A DNA stretch of 64,000 bases from Gnetum montanum (taxonomy: Eukaryota; Streptophyta; Gnetopsida; Gnetales; Gnetaceae). The stretch is from positions 86,112 to 150,111 of the forward strand of contig MNCI01010409.1 of assembly GCA_015680685.1 (NCBI GenBank). Direction: 5' to 3'. Under the pieces are notes generated by a model. That model saw only the letters and a list, made by a program, of their open reading frames with translations. It was not told the origin of the DNA and did not search any database. Positions 1 to 11,110 of this stretch are shown here, piece after piece. Each line of letters starts with the position of its first letter. The stretch's first letter is position 1. The position numbers and the translations under genes are program-made.

Positions 1-1878
1 CACCGCTAGGAGAGCCAACTGGGTGATCAAAGAAACTATCGAGAAAGCCAAATCAAAGGTTCAGAAGCATGAACACCCTAGAGAGGTGGCCCCAATTGTA
101 GAAGAGCCACGGGTGAAACACATACGTTTCAAGATGCCTGCACGGGGTAAGTAAGCCTGATTCACTGATTTGTCTTTGTTTTATTATCATTTGTTGTCTT
201 TATTTTATTTAGTTTTTGGACCGTTTATAAGAAATTGCTATTGGACCTATGACCATTTTCAGAGTTGACTCCTGAAGTGAGGAGAAAGGAGTTAGAGACC
301 ATTATCGAGGAGGAGGAAGTCCCCATGCATTTAGACGAGGAGGAGGATACATGCCAAGATGAGGTAAAGGCAATGAAAGAGCGGCATGAAGGCACCATGG
401 AAAAGGAACTCATTGATGATTAAACTAGCATCAATGAGATGTTTGATAGCTTCCTCAGAGGAAGAATAGACCTTGGCGATCCTCCAAATCTGGAAGAAAT
501 CAGAGAATCCGGTATATTTTTACTTTATTGTGTCACCTTTTAAATTGTGCTTTCCATTATTCAGTGTTTTAATTTTATGTTTTTACTGCTTCAAGGCGAA
601 TATATTGAAGCTAGGATGGTTCCTACCATGCGGTTAGAAGTCCCTATGATGAAGGTTCCCACTAAAACGAGGACTGAAGCTAGCCCACCTCCTACTCATG
701 AACCATTTACTTGGACCAAAATGCCAAGTAAAATGGATTTTGTCACTAGTATCGTTGACAAGGTGGTCGAACGTATTCAGCAACCTCACCCAGAAATAGG
801 TACGGACATCTCAAACATTTTACTTCCTTCAATTTTCACATTTTTTCTTACCGTCTAAAGTCTAACGCATGTTCCTTTTGTGTTAATAGGGGCTAAACTG
901 AAGTGGGATCTATCTGAGGCTACTTGTATTGATAGCTTGCTTGCACTATCGCCAGAGATCGAGCAAGTGCAGCAACAAATATATGATGAGGTGGTGGAGT
1001 GTGTCATTCATAACGCCAAATCCCTTTGGACCTGCAGGCGCTCTATTGAACAACTATGGTTGTGGATCGAGGTGGGGGAAAAAGAGATTTCCCAGATGTT
1101 AGCGGAGCGCGATGACCTCAAATCACATTATGAATTTGCCTCAGTGAGATTGACAGGTGATCGCTCTTGGTGAACTTCTGAGATCACTTATGCTAGATAT
1201 TGGAACCTGCTAAATCGTCAAGTGGCTATGACTTGGGAGTTAGCAGAGTGTAAGACACAAATAGATCTACTGAACCTCAAGTGCCAAGATTGGAAGGCTT
1301 TCGCTTCTAAGGTATGAAAATGGGGTCAAGATGAAAAGACCCATAAGCATCATTATAAGAAATTGCTAAAAGAGGTATCTATAGAGAAGTGTCAACTTGA
1401 GATGTTCGTAGATGGTCTGGGCCTACGTTCCTCATTTGATGCCTTTGCTAGGCATACCATGGTTGAGATGGAATCGCCTAAGAGGGTAATCACCACAGCT
1501 TTCAGGGAAGTTTCTGTGGGTGATTTTCCTCTTAAACATCCCACTTGGTCGGTGGTAGACAAAGGGAAGGCTTTAGCGAATGTGGATTTAGGCCTAGATG
1601 GGACTAACTGGGCTAGTATCTTTGAGGAGGAAATCCTCCGTTGGTTGGAATTTGGTTTAGGGGGATCTCCTTCGGTAAGCAGTTTATCTTTATGAACTTT
1701 TGTTTATCTTTGAAAAATTTTTGGAATTTTCTCTTTCTTTTGTTTTGGTTAATTGTTTTCTTCTGTCTTTTTATAGGATCATGGTGGTGACGATGGCCAA
1801 GAAGGTGGCCCCAGCGGAGCAGGGGCCCATGATGCCGGGGAGTCTGAGGGGGAGGCCCCTCTTGACCCTAATACTTAG
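1..1878 (+). pseudogene. Antisense passenger gene of element A, 3' five exons
   Basis: Exons are inferred at 1-146, 263-511, 596-799, 890-1674 and 1777-1878, joined by four GT-AG introns. Codon phase is preserved across every junction (phases 1, 1, 1, 0), so one frame runs to a TAG at 1876-1878. The first listed exon begins before the window. The frame has three in-frame stops (TAA 421-423, TGA 1171-1173, TGA 1315-1317) and no frameshift. The product is acidic early (a glutamate-rich stretch at 303-360), helical and coiled-coil-like in the middle (890-1450), and ends in a Gly/Asp/Glu-rich tail. The pattern YAR-W at 1188-1203 and WGQ-(D/N)-x(2)-x-HKH-x-YK at 1321-1356 also occur in the antisense gene of element B. 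I do not recognise the family of this part. It is antisense to the host element's gag. Confidence 0.75.
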
Positions 1879-2650
1879 TTTTAGATTTGGCGTCACCGTT
1901 GTTCATGTTTCTATATGGGTTGTAAATAGAGAATTTTATTTTGGAGTGTATATGAACTGATGAATAGAGTTGGTTAACCATTATCATTGTCCATTTGTAT
2001 ATGAACATATGTATTATTCTTTTTGTTTTCATATTTCAGTTTTTTTTGTATTTTGTTGTTTTCGAATGGTGAAAAGAAATAATGTGGAGACAATGGAGTA
2101 AAAGTTTTTGTTTATTATTTGGTGATTTTCTTAATTTTTTTTCTTAGTGTGAGAATGAAATTAGTATAAATGTAACTTAAGCATTGTCGTGTGATAATAA
2201 ACATAAAGGAAAGAATGATTTGTAACTTAAGAATGTGAACTTAGGAATTTAAACGTTTGTGAAGAATAAAGGTAAACGTGCTCTAGTTTAAGGCCATTTT
2301 GGGTCGTGGATGAATCAAACGGATATCGACTGATAGGAAAGGATTTTTTTTTGAACCGGCCATTTTTGACCGTGGCTAGTTTTACGTCATTGCGGACGAT
2401 CGTAGTTTAACGTCATTGCGGACTATGGCATTTGTTAATTGTTTAACATATTTTTTATCCTCTTCATTTTCATAGTGGTGGGTTTAACAAATACAATCCG
2501 ATACTTGGCATCTCCTTCACTGATTATGTTGAAGGGTAACTCTTACCAGGAGACATCTAGCGGAGTGAGCTCCGGGTCGATATCCCCGGGTGTTTCTATT
2601 TTGGGTGTTATTTCCGTGGTTTGTGAGGAGCCACAATTAGTGTGTTGATT
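1879..2650. other. Non-coding spacer of element A between passenger gene and protease
   Basis: This AT-rich stretch follows the stop of the antisense passenger gene and probably holds its 3' UTR. Apart from the subrepeats at 2,280-2,425 I see no coding signal; the short open frames here have no recognisable content. Confidence 0.5.
2280..2425 (-). repeat. Short subrepeats with core AAAATGGCCTTAAACTAG (minus strand)
   Basis: On the minus strand there are at least three related units. Two contain CCGCAATGACG followed by (T/A)AAACTA, and one or two contain AAAATGGCC. The same core, AATGGCCTAAAACTA, recurs in element B at 10,840-11,110, on the strand of that element's pol. The subrepeats therefore belong to the element and flank the passenger gene on its 3' side. 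Confidence 0.65.
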
Positions 2651-2893
2651 ATCACTTTGGATTTTGTTTGTTTTCTTTGACGCAATTTTTTTGGTAATTT
2701 TATTAGGTTTATGCCCATGTGGTGGATCCTCTTGTTTGAGCTCCTCAAATTCAACTTTGGAGCCTTAATTCGCTTCCGTGTGAGAGGAGATGGTGGATGG
2801 AGCAGGATCTCCATGGATAACAATTTCACCCCCTTCATAGGGTAAGTGAATCTCCTGATGAATAGGGGAAGACACCACTTTGAGTTGGGCTAA

Positions 2894-3175
2894 CTAGGAA
2901 CGTCCCAAGATTAGGTCAAAGCTAGGCATTTCATCAATGACTACGAAGTTTGCAGATGTGGGGAAATGATCCCCTGCTATGAAATCCAAGGTTAACGTAC
3001 CTTTGACAACTACTTGTGACCCGTTAAAAGATTTTAGGCATGTTGTAGATGTCAGTTTGATTAAATCTATAAGGCCTAGCTGTTCAATGACAGGGTAGGG
3101 TACCACATTTGTAGTTGCTCCATCGTCTACGTGTACCCTATGTATCTTGAACTAATTAACTTGTATGGTTATGAA
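2894..3175 (-). pseudogene. Retropepsin-like protease remnant, element A
   Basis: The minus-strand frame shows a retroviral-type aspartic protease core. It has HVDDGATTNVV at the active-site position (D-D-G, where D-T/S-G is usual), then hydrophobic strands, and a closing FDLILGRS that matches the family's second conserved ILGR motif. A stop lies just upstream at about 3,152 and another follows ILGRS. The protease would have processed the Gag-Pol polyprotein. It lies downstream of the proline-rich linker of gag and upstream of the subrepeats, as in element B at 10,063-10,419. It is decayed, but it keeps the active-site glycine that elements B, D and E have lost. Confidence 0.75.
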
Positions 3176-3199
3176 CATAGGTTTGTGAGTGACATCTCC

Positions 3200-4060
3200 T
3201 ATTCTCTCATCAATTTTAATGTTTTCAAGATGGAAGCCTAATGATTTAGGCTAGGGTTCTTAGCATTTAGACATGACCGCATGTATGGAAGGCTCATCTG
3301 CAGGCAAGTTCTCACTAACAGGGATCAAAGTTAACATTTTTACCAAGGCTTCACGGTGAACAGATGAGGTCAAAACGAGGTCATACAAACTTAATGACGT
3401 GTTATTCTGTTTAAGGGCCTGTGTAACCTACGTTAGGGCATCAGCTAAGTCTTTACTATTGGGTATAGTTTTGTCCAAAGCTACTTGATCCATTGGACCT
3501 AACAACCATATCTCGTGTGGGGTTTCTTTCGTGCTATTTTTTGTGACTTTTGGATTTGACATGGGTTGCATTTTCGACTCTTCCTCTTTTCGACTCATGC
3601 TTGGCTCATTGTTGGAGGGAGCCATAGGTATTGCACTTAGTGGAGTTGGTTTTGGGGGCCTCATTGCAAGTCGTTGAAATTATTTAGCTGAACGTTCTTT
3701 CTCCAAACGTTCCCTAATGAGCCTATCTGCTAGGCGTTCTCGCGTGGGCTACGTGGGGACATTTGGGGTTGGAAATTGAGATTGTTTCGGGACCTGAATG
3801 ATGAATGGGGTGGGGCGAGGCTGTGTTGGAGGTGTATGATCTGGGATATCGGACTGCTTAGGTACCTTAACGACGAACGGGGTTGGACAACTTGTAGTGG
3901 GCGTCTCTGTTGTAGCAACCGCTGGTGGCACCCGGACTACGAAGGGGGTAGGCTGGTTTGATGGTGTCATTCTAGCGGTTGTGTTGGCAGAGGGCACTCT
4001 AACAACATATGGTTTAGTTTGGGGTGGTGTTTGCATTGTTTCCACCGTAGGAGGTACTTG
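3200..4060 (-). pseudogene. Gag-protease linker with PF-V-V-x-V-P heptad repeats
   Basis: The minus-strand translation of 3,749-4,065 is rich in Pro and Thr and repeats a short unit: PYVVRVP, PFVVRVP, PFVVKVP, PFIIQVP, and a further PFIIQVP at the 4,060 end. Another, PFIVHVP, lies in the end of gag near 4,150. The 3,428-3,664 part is Pro/Ser/Met-rich with no domain I recognise. Element B has the same kind of unit (PFMVRVP, PFVLKVP) between its gag and protease. The unit may be a flexible spacer or a cleavage or interaction motif; the sequence does not decide. Stops and at least one frame change break the linker. Confidence 0.6.
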
Positions 4061-4075
4061 AATAATGAATGGTTT

Positions 4076-6334
4076 TCATGGGGTAAGATGATCATGTAGG
4101 AGATTTTTAGTTTGAGGCAGTGTTTGTGGAGTGGGGGGGACATGAACTATGAAGGGGCATTTTGGTGTTTCGTGGTTGTTATTTGCATAGATGGTATTAA
4201 TCATATATGGCGCTTCCTTGGTGTTTAGAGGATCTTTATATATCCCCATGGATTGGTTTTGGGGTTTGACTGGGTTGGACTCATCAAAAGTGATCTCACT
4301 TGCGTCAATCATTCGTTGAATGTCTTGTTTCAAGGTGAAACAGTAGTCGGTGCCATGTCCGTTACGTTGATGGTACTCGCAAAAGCGGTCTATTCTAAAA
4401 CCTCTCGGAACCGGGGGCTCATCTGGCATTGCCAAGCTTGGGTTTTGGACTAATTGGCAGAATTGGTCATGTCTTTGAATTGCCGCGGGGGACAATTGTT
4501 TATGTTTCATCAACCCGGCTTTCAAGAGTTGGTCAAATAATTGAGAAGGCTTCATAGGCAACGGTGTATATTGAGAGGGGTCTCTCCTCTCAAAGTTTCT
4601 CGCCTGACCTGATGTACCATTTTGGGTTGTAGATGGTCCGGGTGCAAGAGTGGGAGGAGGTTTAGTGTAACTAGTAGGAATAGTTGGCGGTTTACCTTGT
4701 TGTTGTGTATTTTTCCATTGAGTCTCTGCTAATGCTGCCACTATTGTTTTAGCCTTTTCTTTGTCCTTTTTAGTATGTTGATTTTTAAAGGCTACGTAAG
4801 CTGGGTCATGACTGTTTTGGACCACCTCTTCTATGTTTTTTATTTGGACAAAGGCCTGGCTTAAGGTGCGCACACTCAAATAGTACAATTTAGATTTGAT
4901 GAAGTCATTTACAGCTCCCTTCAAAATCGTAAGTAAGTACGTTTCAGGTATTGTTTCATGAAGTTCGTTTAATGCAACACTCCATCTTTGAATAAATTTC
5001 TGTACAGGTTCAAGAGGTGCTTGTTTTACTTGTATCAGGCTATCCAAGGTAGCTTCCGGTTTGAGGTTATATTTGAACCTAGTGACAAATTGATGTAAAA
5101 GATCTTCCAAAGAAGATATTGAGTTGCGAGGTAGAGCCCGGTACCAGTCTAAAGCTCTCCCTGTGAGGGACATGGAAAACATGCAAAATTGCATGAGGCC
5201 ATGCCTGGAGCAATAAGCTTTCTAGTCTAAACGTGACCAGATGGGCATTGGGGTCTCCCTCCCCGTTGTACTTGGTTAACGGAGGTAAAGACACCCCTTT
5301 AGGAAATGTCAATGGTGGCACTGAAGAGCTGATAGGATCGTCCTGATAAAAGTCTAATACTTTGAGCTCTTTGTTGTTAGCCATTTTGAGGCATTTTACC
5401 TCATCAGTGAGTTCTTGCATCATTTTTTTAGCATCTGCCCAGTCTTGAGCGTTGGGTGAAGTAGTAGGTTGTTGTGCAATAGGAAGGTTGGACTGTTATA
5501 CAGTGGGCAGAAAAGCAAAAATTTGAATGGTCGGGAATTACGTTTGTGGTATGTTCATTGCGGGTGTTGCTAAAGGTGGCATGCTATAAGGAAAAGGTTG
5601 TTGTTGTATCTGTTGTTGGTGTATCTGGGGAATGTTAACGGATGGGATTGCAAGAGGGGATATGTTTAATGAAGGGGTTGATGTCGTTGCACGCCGGTCG
5701 TAGCCCATTGCCCTGTTGTGGTTCGTGAGGGAACACTTTGAACTTGTTGAGTCACAGTAACGAAATGTGCTTCCTGAGTTTGGACCCGCGGTATATAGTG
5801 AGGAGCCGTGGAAGCAGGTATTACAGACGGCATCCCAATCACCTGGGGTGGGAGTGTGATGCCTACATTGGGTTGAGGGGGTTATTGTTGTGGTTGCATT
5901 TGTAAGAGAGAGGGTGACATGGTGAAAGGATGAATGAAAAAGGGGGGTATGTTAGATTGGGCATCGGTCGGGGGAGGGGCAGGAATGAGAACGGATGCCT
6001 CTTGTTGAGGCACATGTGCTTGAGTGGCTCTAAATAGGATAAGGGACATGGTCTCCCTAGTGAGGGGGTGGAACAGTGGGTTCGCATAAGTCTGCGGGCT
6101 AAGAGTATGATACGAGTTCTCATGTTTAGACTGCATGGCAAAGTCATCCTCCTCCTCTAATCGAGGGTTTACCTGAGGATTTGCTATTGAATGATCCAAA
6201 GATTGGCTCCTGACTAGGAGGAGTTGTGAAATAAGCTCTGAGTATTGTTCTGGCAAAGGAATGATGTCATATGGGGAGGGGATGAACTCATGCCCTCCCC
6301 TATGAATCAACTCATATTGTCTCTTGGCCTCCAT
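4076..6334 (-). pseudogene. Gag polyprotein remnant, element A
   Basis: The capsid-like retrotransposon Gag domain is clear at 5,423-4,750. It contains NGEGDPNAHL, then SLTGRALDWYRALP, a basic FKYNLKPEATL stretch and a conserved KLYYLSVRTL end. A Cys-His box of form C-x2-H-x4-H-x4-C (CEYHQRNGHGTDYC) lies near 4,345; this kind of box binds RNA in Tat-lineage Gag. The upstream Pro/Gln-rich region (6,334-5,450) begins MEAKRQYEL and is broken by stops. A frameshift separates the N-terminal capsid part from the rest at about 5,200. The longest intact piece is 372 codons (5,194-4,076). Gag would package element RNA in cytoplasmic particles. The start at 6,334 is the first ATG after the tandem array. 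Confidence 0.8.
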
Positions 6335-6559
6335 TTTCGTTTGGTCTACTGCTAGGCCGGCTTGGATTTTTATGCATATGAAGTTATATTGTTCCTGTGT
6401 TATAATGTTAAATCATGGGTTCCTCCCTTGCAACCTGAGAGATCGGCGAGGTCCTCCCATGGGTTGCATGGTGGGCATTGGCACTATCATGGGGCCAATG
6501 GCATCGGACCTGGTTGAAGCATTAGTGTTGGTGGTATTCATGATGAAGCGGTCTTGAGC

Positions 6560-7118
6560 ATAAGAAGTGTGAATAGCGTGCTCTATGTACGGCGTATAGG
6601 CACTATTGTCAGCGTACAGGGTATGATGACAGCGTGCGAGCTAAGCTCACAGTGTGCGGACTGCGACAGTCAGGGTACAGGTATAGGGACGCACGTGTCG
6701 AAGAAGGTTACAACATGCAAGTGTGCAGAGCAGCGTGCAGACAAAGTCTACAGCGTGCAGGTGTGGCAACGTGCAGGCAAAGTCTATAGCGTGCGAGTGT
6801 GGCAGCATGTAGACAAAGTCTACAATGTGTGAGTGTGCAGAGTAGCATGCAGACAAATTCTACAGCATGCAAGTGTGGCAGCGTGCAGGCAAAGTCTATA
6901 GCGTGCGAGTGTGGCAGCGTGCAGACAAAGTCTACAACATGTGAGTGTGCAGAGTAGCGTGCAGACAAAGTCCACAACGTGCGAGTGTGTAGAGCAGTGT
7001 GCAGACAAAGTCTACAGCATGTGAGTGTGACAACATGCAGACAAAGTCTATAGCGTGCGAGTGTACAGAGCAGCGTGTAGAAAAAGTCTACAACATGCGA
7101 GTGTGATGGGCAGCATTT
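6560..7118 (-). repeat. About ten-copy tandem repeat, period about 39 bases, in the leader of element A
   Basis: Ten imperfect copies run from about 6,722 to 7,115. Each carries GCAGACAAAGTCTAC or a variant (GGCAAAGTCTAT, GACAAATTCTAC) followed by (A)GCGTGCGAGTGTG. The run 6,560-6,720 contains looser relatives such as AGCGTGCTCTATGTAC and AGCGTACAGGG. The array sits between the gag start and the probable LTR, so it is leader sequence. Open frames through it encode only repetitive Cys/His/Leu peptides and are not genes. Confidence 0.85.
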
Positions 7119-7119
7119 A

Positions 7120-8195
7120 GACGTTGAAATCGCTAAAGAATAGGATGTAAATTAAGTTGAGAAATCAGATTAATGGTGAGCGGAGGTTCAGGCCCTCCTT
7201 CTAGCACTGATTTCTGTATTGTACGAAATTGTCGATGCAAGGCTGGAATGGAACAGGCACCGCTAGATCTACGAACAAGCACAAAAGACCCTACCTTCGC
7301 TTGAGGGAAAGCTGGAACAGATGAAGGTAGAGTACCTTGGGTTTTACGCACGTGGATCAGACAAGGATTTTCCCAAACATACGTCGATTGTACAATACAT
7401 TGGGTTATCTTTAAACGGCGTGATGGATGTGAAATAATGTATAAATGCGTGGGGATATAATTAAAGATGTAAACAATAATCAATGTAAATGTAGCAGATT
7501 TTGGTTGAAAAGAGAGCAATTTTATTTCAAAATGCAGATTACAACGCACCGGTATAAACGCGGTTGTGGGTTTGGCACAAGGCTAGTGAAGAGCCCCGGT
7601 GGATGCAAAGGGATGACAGTGTACTAGTCTTGACTGTAGGCTAAGCGTGAAGGTTGTATGATCAACGTGTAGGTTTATGCCCAGTCTCTTAATCGGTGCT
7701 CCTGTGCTCTATGTCTGTGTGATCAAAAATTTTTGACCTTTGTTTAGTCAAAAATTGGAGCTTTTATATGATTTTAGGGCATGTAATTAAGATCTAGGAG
7801 GGGGTGAGTGGCCTTGAGTGAGGGAATTTTGGATTGGGTGACAGGTGGTTGTGTTGCCCAAGTGCGAGTAATATTACAAGAATGCAGCATGTTGCATGCC
7901 GGCGTGTATTGCTACACGCCAGCGTGTACATGCTTGCATGTACACGCTGGGCATATAAATTCAGCGTACAGACAAAAAGAACTCTTTTTACAGATGAAAA
8001 CTGCTGTTACAAAATGAATTATTATGCTTGACCCTCTGATCTGAGCTCTAGTATCATGAGAATGCTGCCTGTTGCATTTTAGCTTAGTTGCACTGGTGTG
8101 TTGTACGTTGGGCATACATGCTAGGTGTGTACGCTAGGCGTACACGTTGGGCGTGCACGTTGGGCATGTACACTGGGCATGTATAAGCTGACATA
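7120..8195 (-). other. Leader and probable 5' LTR region of element A
   Basis: No gene is visible. Around 7,895-7,965 there is a dense palindrome (GCGTGTACATGC next to GCATGTACACGC) beside a possible minus-strand TATA (TTTATATGC, about 7,950-7,958). At 8,100-8,190 short units of about 15 bases repeat, with cores GTACACGTTGGGCGT and GCACGTTGGGCAT. These are the U3-like signals expected of an LTR in minus orientation. A second inverted pair, TCAAAAATTTTTGAC with GTCAAAAATTG, lies at 7,723-7,758. I could not identify the LTR end or primer site with confidence. Confidence 0.45.
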
Positions 8196-8229
8196 TAAGA
8201 TGCACACTTAGTGGAAACTAAGTGTTTTG

Positions 8230-9290
8230 ATCAAGAGATTTGCCAGGTTCGAAGCCAAATGTCGATGTAGTCTTCTGTGGGTCTTGGGAAGCCATTTCTT
8301 ATCTAGTGCAACTTTGTTTGAAGCTGTCTGTGAGATCCTCAAGCTCCAGTCATGCTGGGGAGCATCATGACTTAGCTCGATTCTTGTTGGAGCAGTGCTA
8401 GGCTCAGAATTTTGTGGTGTTTCAAACTTAAAACTAGAAACCACGTTGGATTAGTTGATGAGTGTGAAGCAAGACCCTTTAGAGCCAATTCAGAAGTTAA
8501 TTAAATGCTGGAGCGTAACCCTTAACAAAATTCACGAGCCCATCGCAGAGGCCCACTTGCTAGCCATCTTCAAAGGTGTAGTGAATGACTTCATTAAGTC
8601 AAAACTATACTACCTCGCTCCTCGCTCTCTTAGTTAGGCTTTTGCTCAAACCAAGAGCATAGAGGATGCAGCCAAAGCAAGCAAAGACTCAACCTATATC
8701 ATTTATAAGGGCACTTTTGTAAAGAAGGAAAAGGGTAAGGCCCCAACAACCATAGTGGTCACTGTGGAAACTAAGGCAAAGCCCAAACCTAGCAACAACA
8801 ACAACAATAGTAGCAAGACTAGCAAGAAATCGGCCACACAAGCGGCTAACCTTGCACCCAAACTGGGCCATGCACCGTAATCTGCTACAGCTATGCCTGA
8901 GACATCTGTGCAACCTAAACCCAACTTTGAGTGCAAAGACTATTCAAAGTACACCCCACTACCTCTAAAGCCTTCAGAGCTTCTGAAGCAGCTGCTGGCA
9001 GTGGGGTACATCCAACATAAGCAGATGTCGGAAGAAGCAAATGCCAGACATCAATGCTACTATGAGCTTCTTAGGAACCCCTCTTTGGCCCTGCCCAATG
9101 AACCTCCAGTTCCTAGGAATTTTAGGCTAGACAAATTTTGTGACTACCACCAACTATGCAGTCATAGTACAGATTACTGCTTATTGTTGCAAGATGACAT
9201 CCAAATATTAATCGATGGGGAAAAATTGATGCTAGACGAAAGCAACCTAGTGCACCCCAAAAACTAGTTTATGTATGTCTACATAGATCC
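8230..9290 (+). pseudogene. Gag remnant, element B
   Basis: From 8,455 the frame reads VKQDPLEPIQKLIK-CWSVTLN and ends one module in KLYYLAPRSL, closely matching element A gag. Weaker similarity (NLKLE-TTLD and, further up, FLLEQC) extends back to about 8,230, but in mixed frames. A Lys/Asn/Ser-rich linker precedes the Cys-His box C-x2-H-x4-H-x4-C (CDYHQLCSHSTDYC, about 9,140-9,180). In-frame stops occur at about 8,635, 8,878 and 9,265. The N-terminal half of gag and its leader are absent, so this copy cannot form particles. Confidence 0.8.
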
Positions 9291-10062
9291 CCTCAATGCC
9301 AACAATTCCAGTTACGTCATCAATGCTATCGGCATTGATAGTGATCCCAGGCCACCCAGGCGACCATTCATGGTTCGTGTGCCTCAGCATGGTGCACCAG
9401 CACCACTGGCAATTGGCCTAATCCTGCAATAGCCATTCGTTCTGAAAGTCCCACCACTGGCATCCACTATTGCGCCACTTGTTAGCGGAGCCACGCAGCC
9501 CCACCAGCTAACACCCCTAGCTTTGTTTGTCATTAAGGGATTGACATCTTCGATAGCCCTTATCCCACGCAACAAAATTGAACAGCCTTGTTGCCTTGCA
9601 AGGCGAGAAGTACACTGGGCGGGTGAGACGTCAAAAGGGAATATCGTCGAAGGTATCCCCAAGTCTACGTCTTCATCCCTTGCATCCACATCTTTGCCTC
9701 CAAAGATGAAGGTCAATGCAACTACGCAGCCTGCATCATCCTACCGATAGGGATCTGAACCCAGATCCGAACTCACCTCTCCTTGGGAGATTCGTCTTCT
9801 AGGACGAATTGAAGAGAAAGAGAGCGTCGAACAAGGGGGTGGCCGAAAGCTTCTAGACGTCCTCACCCAGGTCATGCAAGCTTTGAAATGGAAAAAAGCT
9901 ACATTGAGTTTGTACAACCTAATCATAGCATCTGTACCCCACCGTGAGGCTCTAATATGCATGTTAATGACAATTCTAATCGATGAGAATATGCCTACAG
10001 AAGAGGAGGTAATCCATTCAATTATGCTCCCCTCTGTACCCACGGAGCCTACGACACCTTGA
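9291..10062 (+). pseudogene. Gag-protease linker, element B
   Basis: This is the counterpart of the element A linker. The translation contains PFMVRVP and PFVLKVP units separated by Pro/Ala-rich stretches, then a helical stretch ending just before the protease. Stops lie at about 9,430, 9,748 and 10,060. No enzymatic domain is visible. Confidence 0.6.
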
Positions 10063-10419
10063 TTGACCTTCAATGATAGCGCTATTAGGAAAGATCCTGA
10101 AGGGGGTCAGGTGACCAAAGTGCCTCTCTTCATCACAATTCGGGTCGATCAACACCAGATCCGAAGGGTACACGTTGATGATAGGGCTACCACAAACGTC
10201 ATTCCCTTTCCTATCATAGAAAAGTTTGGATTGGTTGACCAGATCAAACCCACAACAACGACATGTTTGAGGTCCTTCAATGGGGCACACATCCTGGTGA
10301 AAGACACAGTTCATGTAAACTTCGTAGCAGGGGACCAGTTCCCCATAGATGCAATGTTCATCATGGTCGAAGAAATGCCTGGGTTTAACCTGATCTTGGA
10401 AAGATCATGGTTAGCATAA
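10063..10419 (+). pseudogene. Retropepsin-like protease remnant, element B
   Basis: The frame holds the protease core of the Gag-Pol polyprotein. HVDDRATTNVIPFPII is at the active-site position, an FNGAHILVKDTVHVNF stretch lies in the middle, and FNLILERS replaces the usual ILGRS. The catalytic D-x-G has become D-D-R, so the enzyme would be inactive. Residues outside the motifs align with the element A protease almost without gaps. The frame runs on to about 10,730 through a HIHQEIHLPYAS stretch that also follows the A protease, then ends before the subrepeats. Confidence 0.8.
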
Positions 10420-10735
10420 CTCAAGGCTTTCTCCTTGCATATACACCAAGAAATCCACTTACCATACGCAAGTAGGGAGGTGGTGATCCGTGGCGATGAA
10501 GTAGCAATGCAAGAAATCAGCAACATAGAAACGGAGCAGGGCTTAGAGGTTACAACCTCCAAAAGCGAGGCACCTGCTCATGCATGCATTAACCATTCAA
10601 CAGAAGGGGTGACCCAACAAGCTGAGTCCCAAATTAAAAATGCGTGGGTTGAGTTGCCCTTCTAAGCAGAGGATGATGATGTGAATGAGAGCCCTAGCGA
10701 AACACTTTGGCCCTACGTTCCAATCAACCTGCGAC
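10420..10735 (+). pseudogene. Post-protease segment of element B polyprotein
   Basis: After a stop at 10,417-10,419 the same frame continues with HIHQEIHLPYAS and a Glu/Ser-rich stretch to a stop at about 10,663. Element A has the same HQEIHLPYEG-like sequence after its protease. In Ogre-type elements the region between protease and RT is spliced out; a donor near 10,700-10,740 would be in the right place, but I cannot single one out. Confidence 0.5.
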
Positions 10736-10839
10736 AGGTCAAGAGGTAGCTACACATAGCGTAGCAACCTCATTACCTCCTGCCCGATTGCCATCCCTTG
10801 CACATTTGCTGCTTCTCCGCTTTGCTTTGATAGCATGCT

Positions 10840-11110
10840 ATCCTTTCAGCATGTCGCGCAATGGCCCGAAATGGCCTAAAACTAACATTATTGCTTTTCG
10901 CTCTGATAATGTGTCTTCCTTCAGGCATTGTTATGCAATGGCCCAAAATGGCCTAAAAGCTAGCATTTTACTTTGTTAAAGTGCTATCTCTTGTGGAAAT
11001 GGCTCGAGATGGCTTAAAATGAGCATGGTTGCCTTTCGCTTTGTTAACCTATAGTCCTTTCGGCATGTCACGCAATGGCCCGAGATGGCCTAAAACTAGC
11101 AATTATAAAC
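10840..11110 (+). repeat. Four subrepeats with core AATGGCC(C/T)(G/A)AAATGGCCTAAAA
   Basis: Four degenerate units of about 65-70 bases each contain (C)GCAATGGCCCGAAATGGC or a variant, followed by (C)TAAAACTAGCAT and a pyrimidine-rich CTTTCGCTTTG stretch. They lie just beyond the 3' end of the antisense gene. The core matches element A at 2,280-2,425. Confidence 0.75.

Larger units (their letters stand above)
1..8195 (-). mobile_element. Element A: Tat-like Ty3/gypsy retrotransposon, 3' part beyond the window
   Basis: Read on the minus strand, the order is leader and probable 5' LTR (about 8,195 to 7,120), a tandem array, gag (6,334 to 4,076), a proline-rich linker, a protease remnant (about 3,175 to 2,894) and then short subrepeats at 2,280-2,425. 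An antisense passenger gene (1-1,878, plus strand) follows where RT would be expected; RT itself must lie left of position 1. Element B has the same order, which shows that the antisense gene is part of the element design and not a chance neighbour. The right boundary is uncertain. Minus-strand TGTCAGC at about 8,193 could be the LTR start, because element B gag becomes recognisable just beyond it. No primer site or target duplication was found. Confidence 0.75.

Noticed and set aside
6647-7008. Open frames of 62-92 codons across 6.6-7.0 kb on both strands
   Set aside because: They are translations of a 39-base tandem repeat; composition is repetitive in every frame.
6560-7118. CRISPR-like array
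   Set aside because: Units are directly adjacent degenerate tandem repeats without unique spacers, in plant retrotransposon DNA.
9384-10073. Minus-strand frames of 110 codons opposite gag-linker and protease of element B
   Set aside because: The plus strand carries recognisable gag-protease sequence; the minus frames are shadows with no counterpart in element A.
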